From: Cinnamomum chago
Taxonomy: Eukaryota; Streptophyta; Magnoliopsida; Laurales; Lauraceae
NCBI GenBank assembly: GCA_038049695.1
Contig: CP142452.1
Location: 73,661,501-73,725,500, forward strand
Length of the DNA: 64,000 nucleotides
Reading direction: 5' to 3'
This document shows, piece by piece, positions 10,190 to 22,015 of this stretch; positions within the stretch are counted from its first letter, which is position 1, and each line of letters starts with the position of its first letter. Made by a program: the position numbers and the translations under genes. Under the pieces are notes generated by a model. It worked only from the letters and a program-made list of their open reading frames with translations. It searched no databases and was not told the origin of the DNA.

Positions 10190-10460
10190 TTGGAAAATCT
10201 GCTTCCATTGGACGATACTGGTTACTACTCTCTTGCTGATTCATTCGCCATGTTTGGAGAATCATTCGAAGAAAAGAATGTGAACAAGTTGGCTCTGTAT
10301 GCAATGTCAGGACATGAGTCTTGCACCATAAGTTTCATATGAAAGTGACCATTCAATTAATTGAATAAATGAATAAATGAATAAAATCATTTGAAGAAAA
10401 GAATGTCAACAAGTTGACTCTGTATGCAATGTCAGGATTTGAGGGACCTGCAATTTGTAT
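10190..10460 (+). pseudogene. Unidentified coding-like fragment with an internal repeat
   Basis: About 10193-10318 reads open as ...LPLDDTGYYSLADSFAMFGE followed by SFEEKNVNKLALYAMSGHE. A second copy of the last part, SFEEKNVNKLTLYAMSGFEG, lies at about 10387-10446. The two copies differ by a few bases, and the amino-acid sense is largely kept. I do not recognise the family. It is probably another captured exon, partly duplicated, between the LisH and deacetylase fragments of the CACTA element. Confidence 0.35.
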
Positions 10461-11390
10461 GCTCTTATTTTCTGAGTTTTTTTTTTAATTGTATTGATGG
10501 TTTGATTCATGAGTTTGGCTTTTGCAATGGTTTTCTTTTATATTTTGTTTGTTTGTATACTGTATGCTGATTGCTGCCAGCTAAACCAGCATTATTTTTT
10601 GGAATACCAAGTGAAACTGGGGGAGAGAATCATGGAGTTCCAGCAGTAGTATAATAGAGGTCACATTGAGTAGTTGAGAGAGGTTTTTGTCTTCTACAAA
10701 TTTAAGCACATTCCAAGATTGAAGTTTGAGATATTGAATCTTTTAAAAAACCATATTCATGTGAAATTCATATTGTTGTATATCTATTTCAACACATTCG
10801 TGTTGTTTTAAATTAAGAACACTTTCGAAGTTTGAAGTTTGAGATATTGATTGTTTTTCATGTTCATGTAAGGTTCATAGTGGTGTCTATATATTAAAAA
10901 GCACATTCCATACTTTACATGTGATCTATTCAAATGGGAGGATTCTTTGTATTCAGCAATTTCATTTCTATATTATTATTATTACTATTATGAGAATATG
11001 AGAACGAACATTGGACGTATCTATATGCAAAGAGAAAGGGTAAAGGGGTGGGGTAAGAAAGGAACTTGAAGCTTTTGAATTTTTTTTTTTTTTTTTACTG
11101 TCTGCAGTAGGCAGAAGTCTATCATGGAAAATCTATTATTTTTTCCTTGTTATACATAGAAAGTTATAACACCTAATGATAGCATCAGGTTTTTGTTCAT
11201 TATAAACTGGGATTGGGTTGTTTGATGTTTAAATGCTGATATTTTACCTAATTCTTCTATAAAGTTGTAATCCTCAAATCTGTTCTTCTTGGTTAGCTCA
11301 TAACATGTTAATTACTGATGTAGGGCCTCCTTTTCATCTTGAGTTTTGAGTTCAAGATCTGGAGTTTATTTTATGTGCTAATCAAAACAG

Positions 11391-11590
11391 GGTGATGATA
11401 ATAGATCTTGATGCTCATCAAGGGAATGGCCATGAAATGAACTTTGCCCCTGATTGTAGTATCCTTGACCTCTGAGTATGTTGGCAACTTGGCATGATTT
11501 GACCTCTATGAATTTCACTAACCACTTTAGTGCTTACAGGAAGAGTCTATAGTCTGGATATGTTCAATTTTGAAATCTATCCTTTTGTAA
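11391..11590 (+). pseudogene. Captured class IV histone deacetylase fragment (HDA2-like), two exons
   Basis: Exon about 11391-11455, after an AACAG acceptor, reads VMIIDLDAHQGNGHE. This is the metal-binding and active-site strand of class IV (HDAC11-like) deacetylases, called HDA2 in Arabidopsis. After an intron ending TGCTTACAG, about 11540-11590 reads RVYSLDMFNFEIYPF, matching the family's RVYILDMYNPGIYP. As it stands the first exon's last base would join to give a stop (T plus GA), so it is decayed. All other deacetylase exons are missing, so it cannot encode an enzyme. It lies inside the CACTA element in the same orientation as its neighbours. Confidence 0.78.
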
Positions 11591-12861
11591 GATTCTCTAC
11601 TCCAGATAAGAGTTGTAGGAGGTTTTTATTAATTTATTTATTTATGGTATGGCCTGTGCTTGTGCTTTTAATGTTTGAAACTACTAATAACTATGAATGT
11701 AGAAAAGATGAGTTGTTTCAGTATACACTACTAATAACTATGAATGTAGCCAGTAGATACTAATACCTATGATGGTAGCCAGTAGATACCATGACACTGA
11801 GAATGCCAGGGGCTCTACTAGAATTTATTTTTGGCGTATTAGTCCTAGGAGGTTCAATGTGTAGACAAGTCATCCAAGTCATAGGATAAGAATTGAGGCC
11901 GTTCTGTGATGGTTTTGTGTTTTGTTTGTCATCTAAAAGGTAGTTACTTTAAAGATCCCTTTTGAGCTTAAGGTTTGGGCGATAGAGATAACCTAGATAG
12001 AGAGTCATCCATATGATCCCTCTTGAGCATCTCTTCAGCATTTTGGTGTCCTATAGGCAGTTAATTCCCTCACAGTCTAGTTCAAAACTTGAAATCATCT
12101 GGGAAACAAGATCACATAAAAATAGGCCCAATATAGCTTATAACAAAATGGCTCCCAACAGGCTAAAGAAATTCTGTACAACAGGTCCTAAGCGCGCAAA
12201 AGAATGGATCGAGAGGGAGGCATCGAATGCCACACACGTGGAAGACTGGGAGGCAATTACCAAAATAACAAACCTTATGCAGACAACATCAATGCAAAAG
12301 TCTAACTAGTCATCTTTCCAGATGAATCAAACAATAGTGAAAGGGAGAAGCCCCCAAAGGATCAAACCACACCTGATAAAGGGGCACACTAACCAATAAT
12401 TGGGAACCTCGCCAAGGGTACTTGGAGGACATGAGAAATCACTAATCATTCCAAGGGAACTTGAACTTTCCAACTGGCAGCTTCCCTTTGAAACATTAGC
12501 GTCCTGATATTATATCACAGAGAACATATTGAACCAAAGCATGGTCCAACAAATTGTATCTTTTGTTTCTCCTCTTGGAATCATGTTTTATTATGTGTTC
12601 TTTTCATTTATCTCTCTCATTTTATTGAATGTTTTCCATTAAAAAAAAAAACAAAACCAAAAACAAAAAAATGGATTAAGCTCCCGGTACACACACATAC
12701 TTTCTTGTCACCTGGTACACACACATACTTTCTTGTCGTTGTTTGATTGCCAGTAGCTCAACACTTCACTTACATGATTTATAGTGCTTATTGAATGTGT
12801 TTGAGATGCTACCATTATAAATGATGATCTGAGGATCCTCACATCTTATTTATTTGGACAG

Positions 12862-14818
12862 GTTTTTGCTGTGAAAAGTGTTCTTCAAAAGCCAATTAGT
12901 TTAATACAGGGACCCCTTGGCACAGGGAAGACTGTCACTTCTGCTGCTATTGTATATCACATGGCAAAACAGGGTCCAGGAAAGGTAAATGAATGTGCTC
13001 ATATCTTTTTTTTTTTATGAATGCCGATTCACTATTTTTATATACTCTGTTTTCATCGATGTGCTTATCCTGTTCAGGTTCTGGTTTGTGCTCCAAGTAA
13101 TGTGGCAGTCAACCAACTTGCTGAGAAGATAAGTGCAACTAGGTTAAAGGTAATAAAATTCAAACTGTGATATCTTTTCCTCATTCTTTTTGAAGCTGTG
13201 AACATGATGAAGTTATTGTCACTCAGAAAAGAAAAGAAGCCAACTTTAAATGACTCATCACTTGTAATGTTGGCTGCAATTTTCTTAAAATCTTCACATG
13301 TAAAACTATAGCTTTTGAGTAGTTTTTTGTTTTTTTTGCTTTTCAGTATGTCTCTTATGCTACTTACCTTTAATAAAAATTCGTTACCATTGAAGAAAAA
13401 ACTATAGCATTTTTGAAATAGGAAAACTTCATTGGTACAAACATGAATTCTTTCCTTTCAGTTGCATTTTAACTTTTTATTTTATTTTATGTATTATTAT
13501 TATTATTATTTTTGAATGGTGACTTCTTAGATTATGATGTTTGCCGTATTGCCCAATTGTGTTTGCTAGCTTTATGTACCAATGTGTATGTGAATTCTTT
13601 TGGTTTTTAGGTCGTCAGGCTCTGTGCCAAATCAAGAGAAGCTGTAAGCTCTCCTGTTGAGCATTTAACGCTGCACTATCAGTTGCGTTGATTGACTTGA
13701 ACTTCTGGCTTGATATGATATTTTATAAGCTACGGGGCCATCCAGGCACTTCTGCTACTGATGTTATCCTTTTCATTTGTTTGTCATAGGTACGACATCT
13801 TGATACATATGAGAAGAGCGAACTACATAAACTTCAACAGCTTAAAGATGAACAAGGTGAGGTTTAGCTCCTTGGTACTCTTGATTTATAGTATATACTG
13901 TACCCAATCTTATACCAAGTTCTCTCACCATTTGCAAACTATATTTTAAATCATTAATTATTGCATTGATGTTCTTGCTGATAAGTGCTCTTAGAGCTGC
14001 CTTGAAGGTTGACTATCTTTGTAGTTATCACTTGTGAGTAAACTTGTTACTACCGTGCTATTGTCGAGCCTCATTTTTTTTTTTTAACATAATGATGTTG
14101 ATTCAATTTGATGCCATTATATCAAGTGCTGCATTTTTTTCTGAGTGTTATCTGTTTATTTGTACTTGTTAAATTATTGCATAAGAATATAAGATACTTG
14201 GACACTCAATTGCATGTTTCTCACATTACCTGCAGAGTTGATACTTATACCATTTCGCCGAATGCCTTATAACTGTTTCATTCGAAGCTTTACTGGATGC
14301 TATTGATAGCCTTGCCTCATGTACTGCCTGCTTTTTTCTTTAATGAAAGTAGCCATTAAAAAAAAAAGAAAAAGAAAAAAGAAGAAGATAACCTTGCCTC
14401 TAAATATTCAATGATCTCGTGTTTCGACATTTTTGAGAAGCGGTGTCATTCCCAGCCAGGTATCCTTTTATCTTACGGTGTGCCATGACACTTTTCATCA
14501 TTAATTCATTTACTGTATTTTTATTAGCCCATGTAAAACCCATCTTCATTTTGAAACTTCACAGATTGGAGTGATAACCCCATATGAAGGCCAGAAGCTT
14601 ATATTGTAAATTATATGTCAAGAAATGGTGCTCTTAGACAGCAACTTTATAAGGAAATAGAGGTACCTTCAGCACCTGACAAATCGATGTCTGCCATTTG
14701 TATTTATTTGCTACAGTGTCATGGTTGTATTTTATTGTAGGTCGCGAGTGTTGATTCCTTCCAGGGGAGAGAGAAAGATTACATTATCTTGTCTTGTGTA
14801 AGAAGCAATGAATATCAG
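12862..14818 (+). pseudogene. Captured UPF1 RNA-helicase fragment, six exons
   Basis: Six spliceable blocks match UPF1, the ATP-dependent helicase of nonsense-mediated decay. 12862-12984 carries the Walker A region, GPLGTGKT where UPF1 has GPPGTGKT. 13078-13149 reads VLVCAPSNVAVNQLAEKISA. 13611-13682 reads VVRLCAKSREAVSSPVEHL. 13790-13856 reads VRHLDTYEKSELHKLQQL. 14565-14662 reads IGVITPYEGQ. 14741-14818 reads [20 protein letters not shown]. The first two blocks have intact GT/AG borders. The central exons with the DEAD-like Walker B and motif III region are gone between 13857 and 14564. The block at 14565 carries a frameshift and premature TAA, and the donor after 13682 is no longer GT. It is therefore a non-functional helicase relic. 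Its retained introns argue for DNA-level capture by the surrounding CACTA element. Confidence 0.9.
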
Positions 14819-15689
14819 GTAATGACACCACTTCTCTAGTAATTTAGGTAATACTACCATGGCTGTCTGCAGTGGTAGTCTATCTATGCCAAGCTGTGCA
14901 TTTTTTGGGCTATAGGCCATCCACGGTGGATCCCAGCAGCTGAAATATTATAATCGCCATAACAATTGAGAATCCTTTGCCCTTATTTTCACAGCACAAT
15001 GAATATAAATCTTTTCACTGAGCAATGGTCATATCCCAATTTTCTATATGTTAAATAAGATGTTGGTATTGTCCTTATATGGTTATCTTGTATTTATTTG
15101 TTTTGACAAGGCAAATGATTTTTGTTCGAAAATGTGTTAACCAGAACAACCAAAGGTGAAGCAGACACCAGAAAAACATGGAGCACAAAACAGTAGATGA
15201 AGCACAAGCAGTAGCTGGCAGTGCACAAGCTTGAGTCAGAGAACACCTGCTCGGGAAAAGATCAAAGGATAGCAAAACACTGCACCATCATTGCAGTGTT
15301 GGTTTGGATCATATGGATGGGCCTTGGTTTGTTGATTTGAACCACTGATTAGATGGGCACATCAAGGTAATGAGATGGCCAAATGCAGATCTTGAAATTA
15401 GACATTTGAGCTGAATTTTGTGTTGGTGGAACCATGGTTATTGTGAAGTAGCCATTGTATTTTTTTTATAGCAACTGTGGAGATCATTTCACATTGAGTT
15501 CCTATGTAACAAATTAGCACAGTAGTGTCTAGATCCCATATTCTTCTTTTTGTGTTGCAAATATTGGGCAGGGCCAACTTTTTTAAAATCACAAGTGCCT
15601 TTTCTTACTCTCCTGCTCATTTAAGACCTATAATAAAACCTATAATAAAGACACCCAATGAATAAGTACTAAACTGACTTGAGGAAGTT

Positions 15690-15995
15690 GTATGGGTTTT
15701 CAGCAGCAGTTTGTGATGTTTGCTGCTACAAGTTGCATGGGGTTTCAGCAGCAGTTTGTAATATCTGTTGCTACAAGTTGTATGAGTTTTCAGCAGCAGT
15801 TTGTGAATAATTAGTGGTGGTTTAGATCCGCCGCTATTGATAATTTTTTAACAGCAATTTCGTATTCCGCTACAAATACAATCAGCGATGGGATTTTCTA
15901 CGATAAAAGTGGCAGGGGATATTTTTCTACCGCAAAAGGTATTAGCGGCGGCTTTCATACATATAGCGGCGGTTTTTATCCGCCGCTAAATGTAA
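15690..15995. repeat. CACTA right subterminal repeat array
   Basis: 'TTTCAGCAGCAGTTTGT' occurs three times (about 15698, 15746 and 15788), spaced 40-50 bases and alternating with GCTGCTACAAGTT. It is followed by AGCGGCGG/CCGCCGCT motifs up to the terminus. The motifs match those at the left end in inverted sense. Confidence 0.7.
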
Positions 15996-16009
15996 TTTTT
16001 CTTGTAGTG

Positions 16010-16190
16010 GCGACATCTCAAGTTTTTCCACGCCAGCAGCCGGCAACGTGATTCTTAAATTGGAATTCTAATATAATAAGCAAATGGTATAGGTGGCTTG
16101 TCATAAATATTAAAAAGTGAAACCCCAAAACCAAATCCCGCCCTAGAAATTAAACTCCCGGTGAAAAAAAAAAAAAAAAAGCCTCCTGAG
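16010..16190. other. CACTA right flank and breakpoint
   Basis: 16010-16115 matches 29090-29215 and 50130-50240 (text such as 'aataagcaaatggtatag'), the DNA on the 3' side of the other LecRK copies. At about 16115-16120 the similarity stops. A short unique stretch with a run of A's then leads to the hAT end at 16191, so this marks a rearrangement breakpoint. Confidence 0.55.
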
Positions 16191-17283
16191 TAGGGATGGC
16201 AACGGGGCGGGGCAGGGGTGGAATTGGGTTGCCCCGTCCCCGCCCCGTACCTCATAGGATACGTCCCTGCCTCGCCTCGCAATTCGGGGTATGTTTAAAA
16301 CCCCATCCCCGCCTCGATGTGGTGCAACCACAAACATAGTGTAACATTCAAATCGCATATTAATCAAGCTTGAAAATTAGTCCCACCATATCTCAGGTTT
16401 GAAATCTTAAATCTAAAACTAACCTAACTTGAAAATTAGAAAATAATTGTTCTATTCATTTGCAAGATCCAGAAACATGAATGTCCCATCCAACCCTTCA
16501 TGAACCAGGATCATTGCCATAGAGCAAACTGCAACGCACAACCTGCTCAGAACTTTGATAGCATTCACCTGCACACTTCAATGATTCACAATCTACACTA
16601 GCCATTGGACCTGTCAAAGTTCTTCATAAAAATAAAATAAAATAAAATAAAAACTGAAGAAGAAGAAGAGGAAAAGCCACCTTGTAACATAAATTTTCTG
16701 ATTTCCAAGGTCATCATCAAGTTTGGAGAATTTTTAGTCAACCACAAACAGAGTTCAAATATAGTACAATCATATCATCAAGTTTGGAGAATTTTTAAGC
16801 AACCACAAACAGAGTTCAAATAGAGTACATGATAGTTTAAATAACAGAACCCTACAACACCACAAACAGAGTTCAAGTTGCACTAGCAAAATAGGATTAA
16901 AAAAAAAAAAAAAGAACCCTGCAACGCCTTAGAAGCAACAAATGCACCAACTAGTTGTCCTCTGTCAGCCTCACTGCATGCAAAATGAAAATCTAATGAA
17001 TCCAATAATTAAGATATAAACTCCCAAGCAGCTACATAAGTAAAAGTGAAAAAAAAAATTTACATTAGAAGATATCATCCAAGCACAGTTTGATCACTTT
17101 CCTTTCCTTCATCATCATCAATGTCATCGAAAATGTTTTGAAACGTGATGGAATCCTTTGAACTTATTTTTAACGAAGGACCTAATAACACCAAAAACAT
17201 ATTAAAAATAAGAGAAATTCAATCAAATAACATGTAACTAATTTAAATATTAATTTTTAATATCTCCATCTCTATGTGAAATC

Positions 17284-19397
17284 TCATTGTTTATTCTGAG
17301 CACACATTAACACCTCAACCGTATTTGAATGAAGTTTACTACAGTGTGGACTCAACAATCGACCACTAGTGCTGAAGGCCGACTCTGAAGCAACCGTTGA
17401 CACCGGAATGGCTAGAATATCCCTTGCCATACGTTGCAAATTGGGATACTTTGGTCCATTAGTTTTCCATCAAGCAAGGATGTCAAAATTAGAAGACCGA
17501 GGCAATACATCATCCTCAAGATAGTGGTCCAACTCTAACTTCATATTTCCAATTGAACCCTTCTTTCCACTACTAACAAACTGATCAAAACTTGCAAGAC
17601 TGTCTTTATTTACCACATTTGGATTTGATGTAAAGGAGTCATGGCTATTTGTGTCCATATTTTGGGAACTATATTCATGCATCAAATCCTCACAAATTCC
17701 CTTAATCTTCCTAATCTCATCATCTGCCCTGTCACCATAAATTGTATGAAAGTAGAACTCCAACAACATCATCTTATACCTTGGATCTAGGACAGTTGCT
17801 ACACCCATGATACCACTAATCCAATAACTATTAAATTTCTCAAACATATGAAATGCCATTTTCTTAATCACAACATTAGAATCCACCACTCCGCCAATGA
17901 TATTTTAATCTCACAAACTTTTGGAAAATAAATATTAGCGGTAGGATATGTGGTATCCGAGAACAACTTAGTCACATTGAAGAATAACTCTAGTTTCTTG
18001 CAAATATTTATTGCAACCTCCCATTCTTCATCACTTGGCATGCAATTATAGGATGAGTCACGTTGTTTTAAGCGAAAGAAAACATCCTTGTACATGACAG
18101 TAGTAGACAACATAAGATATGTGGAGTTCCAACGAGTCTTACAGTCTAGAACCAATTCTTTAGCTCTTTCCATATGCAATAGTTGCGCTGTCTCTCCAAA
18201 TTTGTGTCTTCTCTTTGTTGATGCTGTCCTAAATACCACACTATCCCGAATTTTTTCAACTGCTACCTTAATTAAACCCAACCCATGAACAATAACAAGG
18301 ACCCATGCAACATAAGCGAACTTTTTTTAAGCCTCTCATAAAGAATTTTAACCATGACATCATTTGTACTACAATTATCCACGGTCATTATAGACAACTT
18401 CCGGTCAATATTCCATTCCAACAAGCAATCCAAAAGTGAATCCGCAAGAACCTCCTTTGTATGTGGAGAAGGAACATAAATAAACCTGACACATAAGTAA
18501 TTATTGAGTTTGATTAGTTAAAAAAATCTACTTGTTCAATAATTAAGTTCAAACAATCTAAAATAGTATATATAAAAAAAAGAAGTATATACCTCATAAC
18601 TCGACTATGTAAATTCCACGAGTCATCGATAAAGTGTGCCGTTACAACCATAAACCCCCTCTTTTTGTTACTTGATGCACATATCAGTTGTAATGGCAAC
18701 TCTACCTCGATTCTTATCTAACTTTTTCATCACATTCTCTTTCTCATAATTGTAGATTTTAAAGATTTCGCTCTTTATTGTATTTCTGGAAACCATTTTA
18801 AACAAAGGTTGCAATGAAGCTACAAATCTTCTAAACCCAAAATGCTCCACTATAGAAAGAGGATACTCATGCAAAATAATCATAATTGCGAGTTCCCTCT
18901 TTGATACTTCTTGATCAAAGTGATGGGCTGTCAAACTCATTCTTTCATTAGCCTTATTTTGTTGATTCACCAAAACTTGTTGTCTCATATCCACAATATC
19001 TTTATACTTTCTCTTTGGACATCTCCTAAAATGGTCATGTAGATGCTTGGTCCCATTTTTAGTTTCCCCACCAAAGGATTTGGAAAAATAATGGCACATT
19101 GCCCTATAAACCCCATCAACTATTTTTCTATCATAATGATTCCACATAGCTGACTTCAATCTTGACTTTCCACCATCATTAGCTTCAACTTGTTCAGAAT
19201 TGATAGGACTTGAAGAAGCATTGGATTGATTCTCTTCAGAAGGGATCGTAGGTGATTGCGGACTTTCGGAAATTGGTGAAGAAGTTTGAGATCCACTAAC
19301 CATATCACCATTTCCAGGTGAAGATGATGAAGACATTTTCAAAAAATCTTCAATAATTCTTTTAGTATTTGCTTTCAATGTGTCAACTAGAAAATCC
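17284..19397 (-). pseudogene. hAT transposase, BED zinc finger type (copy 1)
   Basis: The exon running 19397 to about 18594 (ATG at 19378) encodes a Ser-rich start and a BED-like finger (SAMWNHYDRK at about residue 78, then KHLHDHFRRC at about 115). After a GT/AG intron of about 107 bases, the second exon (about 18486-17284) carries the hAT core: DNCSTND, KTRWNSTY (an RNase H-fold region landmark) and VLDPRYKM. The C-terminal dimerisation motif ends TVASESAFSTSGR, just before a TGA at 17284-17286. Breaks include a 1-base loss near 18680, a deletion near 18290 and an in-frame TGA near 17470. A CT-rich stretch at about 20296-20650 with a GTACAC donor could be its 5' untranslated exon. Confidence 0.85.
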
Positions 19398-22015
19398 TGT
19401 GAATTAAATTAGATATACAGCTGGCAATAAAACCACCAAGATGAACAACCAAAGAACATAAAACAAGCACCATACCCAGCAAGTTGGCAGTGCAATCACT
19501 GGTAATCTAGTGAAGCCCAGTTTCTTTGGTTTTAGGAACTAATGTTACAGTCCAAAATGTGGGAGTAGAATGCACATATAATGAAAAGCTTTTCAGTAGC
19601 AACTACCAACCAATCAACTTTTGGGAGTTGGGAATTGATAGAAAATTCACCTAAAAACATAAACCCATTTCAATATAGACATTGGTAGAAAATTCAGCAA
19701 TGACGAGAAGGCTCATCTAAGAGAGAAAATTCAGCCCCAGCCATACATAAAGCTAAATTCTGTTCTACAATACATTGTACTAATAAGGGAAAAAAGCAAA
19801 GAGAAACATGATCTATCATTCGAATGTCATTCTATATAAATTACAAGCGAAGAGAAGAAACTCGGCTGCACAAGTGAGAGAAACAAGTAAGAGCATTCTA
19901 TATAAATTACAAGCAAAGAGAAGAAACCCCGTCAAGAAACCCATTAGAATCCCACACATTAGCAGCACCACTCAACAAACAAATGACAGCCAAAAGACAA
20001 CCAAACTGAAGGAATAGGAGAGGCCCAGAGAAGAAACCAAAACAGGGCAGCGAGACCAAACCAAGCAGCAAGAAAGAACACATCAAAGCAGCTCATGGCT
20101 ACAAAACAAAAGCTCACCAAAGCCACACAGCCAAACACCACCCAGCTCGGCCAACAAAGGGGAACCAAGAAACGGAAACTAACCCCAAAGCCCCATTAAA
20201 ACCCATCAAAACCCTAATTAAAATCCCATCTTTTTATTTGACCTCAGTGTATGATGGAAAAGGGCCAAGATGAAAAAAAGACAGGGGAGTGTACCTGCTA
20301 CAGGGGAGGCGTCGCGTGAGGCGGTGGAGGAAGGTGGAGGCGCTGTGGTGTCCGGGGGCTGCTCCGTGCGTGCGTCCGGCGGAGGAAGATGAAGATGGTA
20401 GTGCGTGAGATGGGTTGCAAGGAGAGGCGAGATGGGTTGCGTAGGATGAAGAGTGTCGTCGTCGCGCAATGGAGGAGGGGAGAATGGAGATGGAGATGGA
20501 GGCGAACGGAGCAGGAGATGGAGAGGGTGGTGGGCGATGGAGAGGCTGGAAGGGAGAGATGGGAGATGATGGAGGCTGGCTGGATTTGATCAGTTGAGAG
20601 ACTGAATGGGCTAGGGTTTCAATTTGCTTCTTATGAATAAGGTAAAAATATTTCATTCAACCTCTTTTTTTTCTTTTTTTTAAAATAGTACGGTTAACCG
20701 CATACGGTTAAGTATTTTATATACAGTTAAGTATATAAAATTCTTGAAATGTAGAAAAAATTCAAAAAACATATACTAGTAATTTTTAAAAAAAATAGAA
20801 TTTATATATGAACTTCAAGTATGTCATATGAATATTAAATCATTATTTATTGTATAGCTCTCAATTCATGAGCCTCCTATAGCAGGCCAGGCTATATTCA
20901 AAGTACATACTATATTGAAATCCTCATCATCAAAGCCTTGTCTCAGGCTCCCAGCTGTGACAGTGTCTGCTACATGTATTCTTTTTCTCCATTCTAAATC
21001 AAGACCCAAATAAGAAAATTTTGGTTAGCTTCAGAATTTTTCTTTCAAGGAAAAATAAATTAAATTTTGGATTGACTACAAAGAAAAAGGTAAATTCATT
21101 TATTTTACATGGTAAAAAGCATATGAATGATTCATCTATGTTGTCTCCATGCCTTTAATAATATTAAAACAAAATCTCAACCATGCTGACTTATTTGCCC
21201 GAAACTCAGGCGCCTCTCAAAACATTAGTCTTCCTAGGGACCATGACCTTTTTCCCAAAATAGAATAAAAAGATCTCCCCGCATAAATATTTTATAAGTG
21301 TGGGGCACTGTTAGATTGTTTAAATTTTTTAAAATTATCTAATATTAATATTATAAATTTTCCTTTTCCTGAAATTTTACCTATTTAAAGTGAGATTTAT
21401 TGTTATAAGATTTTCTTTAAGCCCTTGAAGGCCACTAACATACATTTGAAAATATTATATATATGCTTTGAGACATTCTTTATAAAAAAAAGATAATATC
21501 TCTCTAAAATATCATGAACTCCATCAATACATGGTTTTACTCCATTTCTGGTATTTAACTCCACTCACTAATAAAGAGGTTGATTACATATAATTAAAAT
21601 AAGTATAACTTAAAGTGTTGTTAGTATGATTAGAATCATATTAAGTTACAAACTATAATTTACCTTGCTATTTCTAATCATATAAGTTATTATAAGCGTA
21701 TAGCATGATATATCTTGTAATGTTATATCAAATTAGTATAATTTATATTGTTATTAGTATGATTAGAATCATACCAATTATAATTTACCTTGCTATCTCT
21801 AATCAAATATGTTATTATAAGCTTAAAGCATGATCTATCAATCTATTATATATTTATATTCATTTTATTTAATATGATTTATTATGTCGCAATTTAACAT
21901 TATATATGATTAAAGTAAAATAAGCTTAGATAGATTTTTAAACAACTTTAATTTCATTAAATTTGAATTAGAGAGAATGGGATCATATTATATGCTTTTA
22001 TAATGTCTAGGGTTC
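19398..22015. other. hAT-internal non-coding DNA upstream of the transposase
   Basis: Contains a short direct repeat ('tctatataaattacaagc' at about 19831 and 19897), a GC-rich block at 20280-20590 that looks like a leader or promoter, the palindrome-like 'acggttaaccgcatacggttaa' area near 20689, and AT-rich DNA from 20700 to 22000. The open frames in the GC-rich block (Pro/Ser/His runs) show no domain. The same stretch recurs at 34112-36725. Confidence 0.5.

Larger units (their letters stand above)
7931..16009. mobile_element. 8.08-kb non-autonomous CACTA (En/Spm) element carrying host gene fragments
   Basis: The left end CACTACAAGAAAATT (7931) and right end ending TTTTTCTTGTAGTG (16009) are inverted copies with the CACTA signature. 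A 3-bp direct repeat, GCG, flanks it (7928-7930 and 16010-16012), the target duplication size of CACTA elements. Both subterminal regions carry many short AGCGGC/GCCGCT motifs. The homologous site without the element is present at about 29080-29095 and 50120-50135, where text matching 'caatca' runs on to 'caaatttttccacgcc' uninterrupted. No CACTA transposase (TNPD/TNPA-like) is visible. The interior holds plus-strand pieces of LEUNIG_HOMOLOG-, histone deacetylase- and UPF1-like genes with introns, so capture was at the DNA level. Movement would need an enzyme supplied from elsewhere. Confidence 0.9.

Noticed and set aside
12013-12309. 98-codon frame inside the CACTA element
   Set aside because: Could be another captured fragment, but no recognisable motif, splice structure or repeat supports it.
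20218-20656. Overlapping Pro/Ser/His-rich open frames in both hAT copies
   Set aside because: Low-complexity, different frames open in the two copies, and position fits a leader or promoter of the hAT gene.
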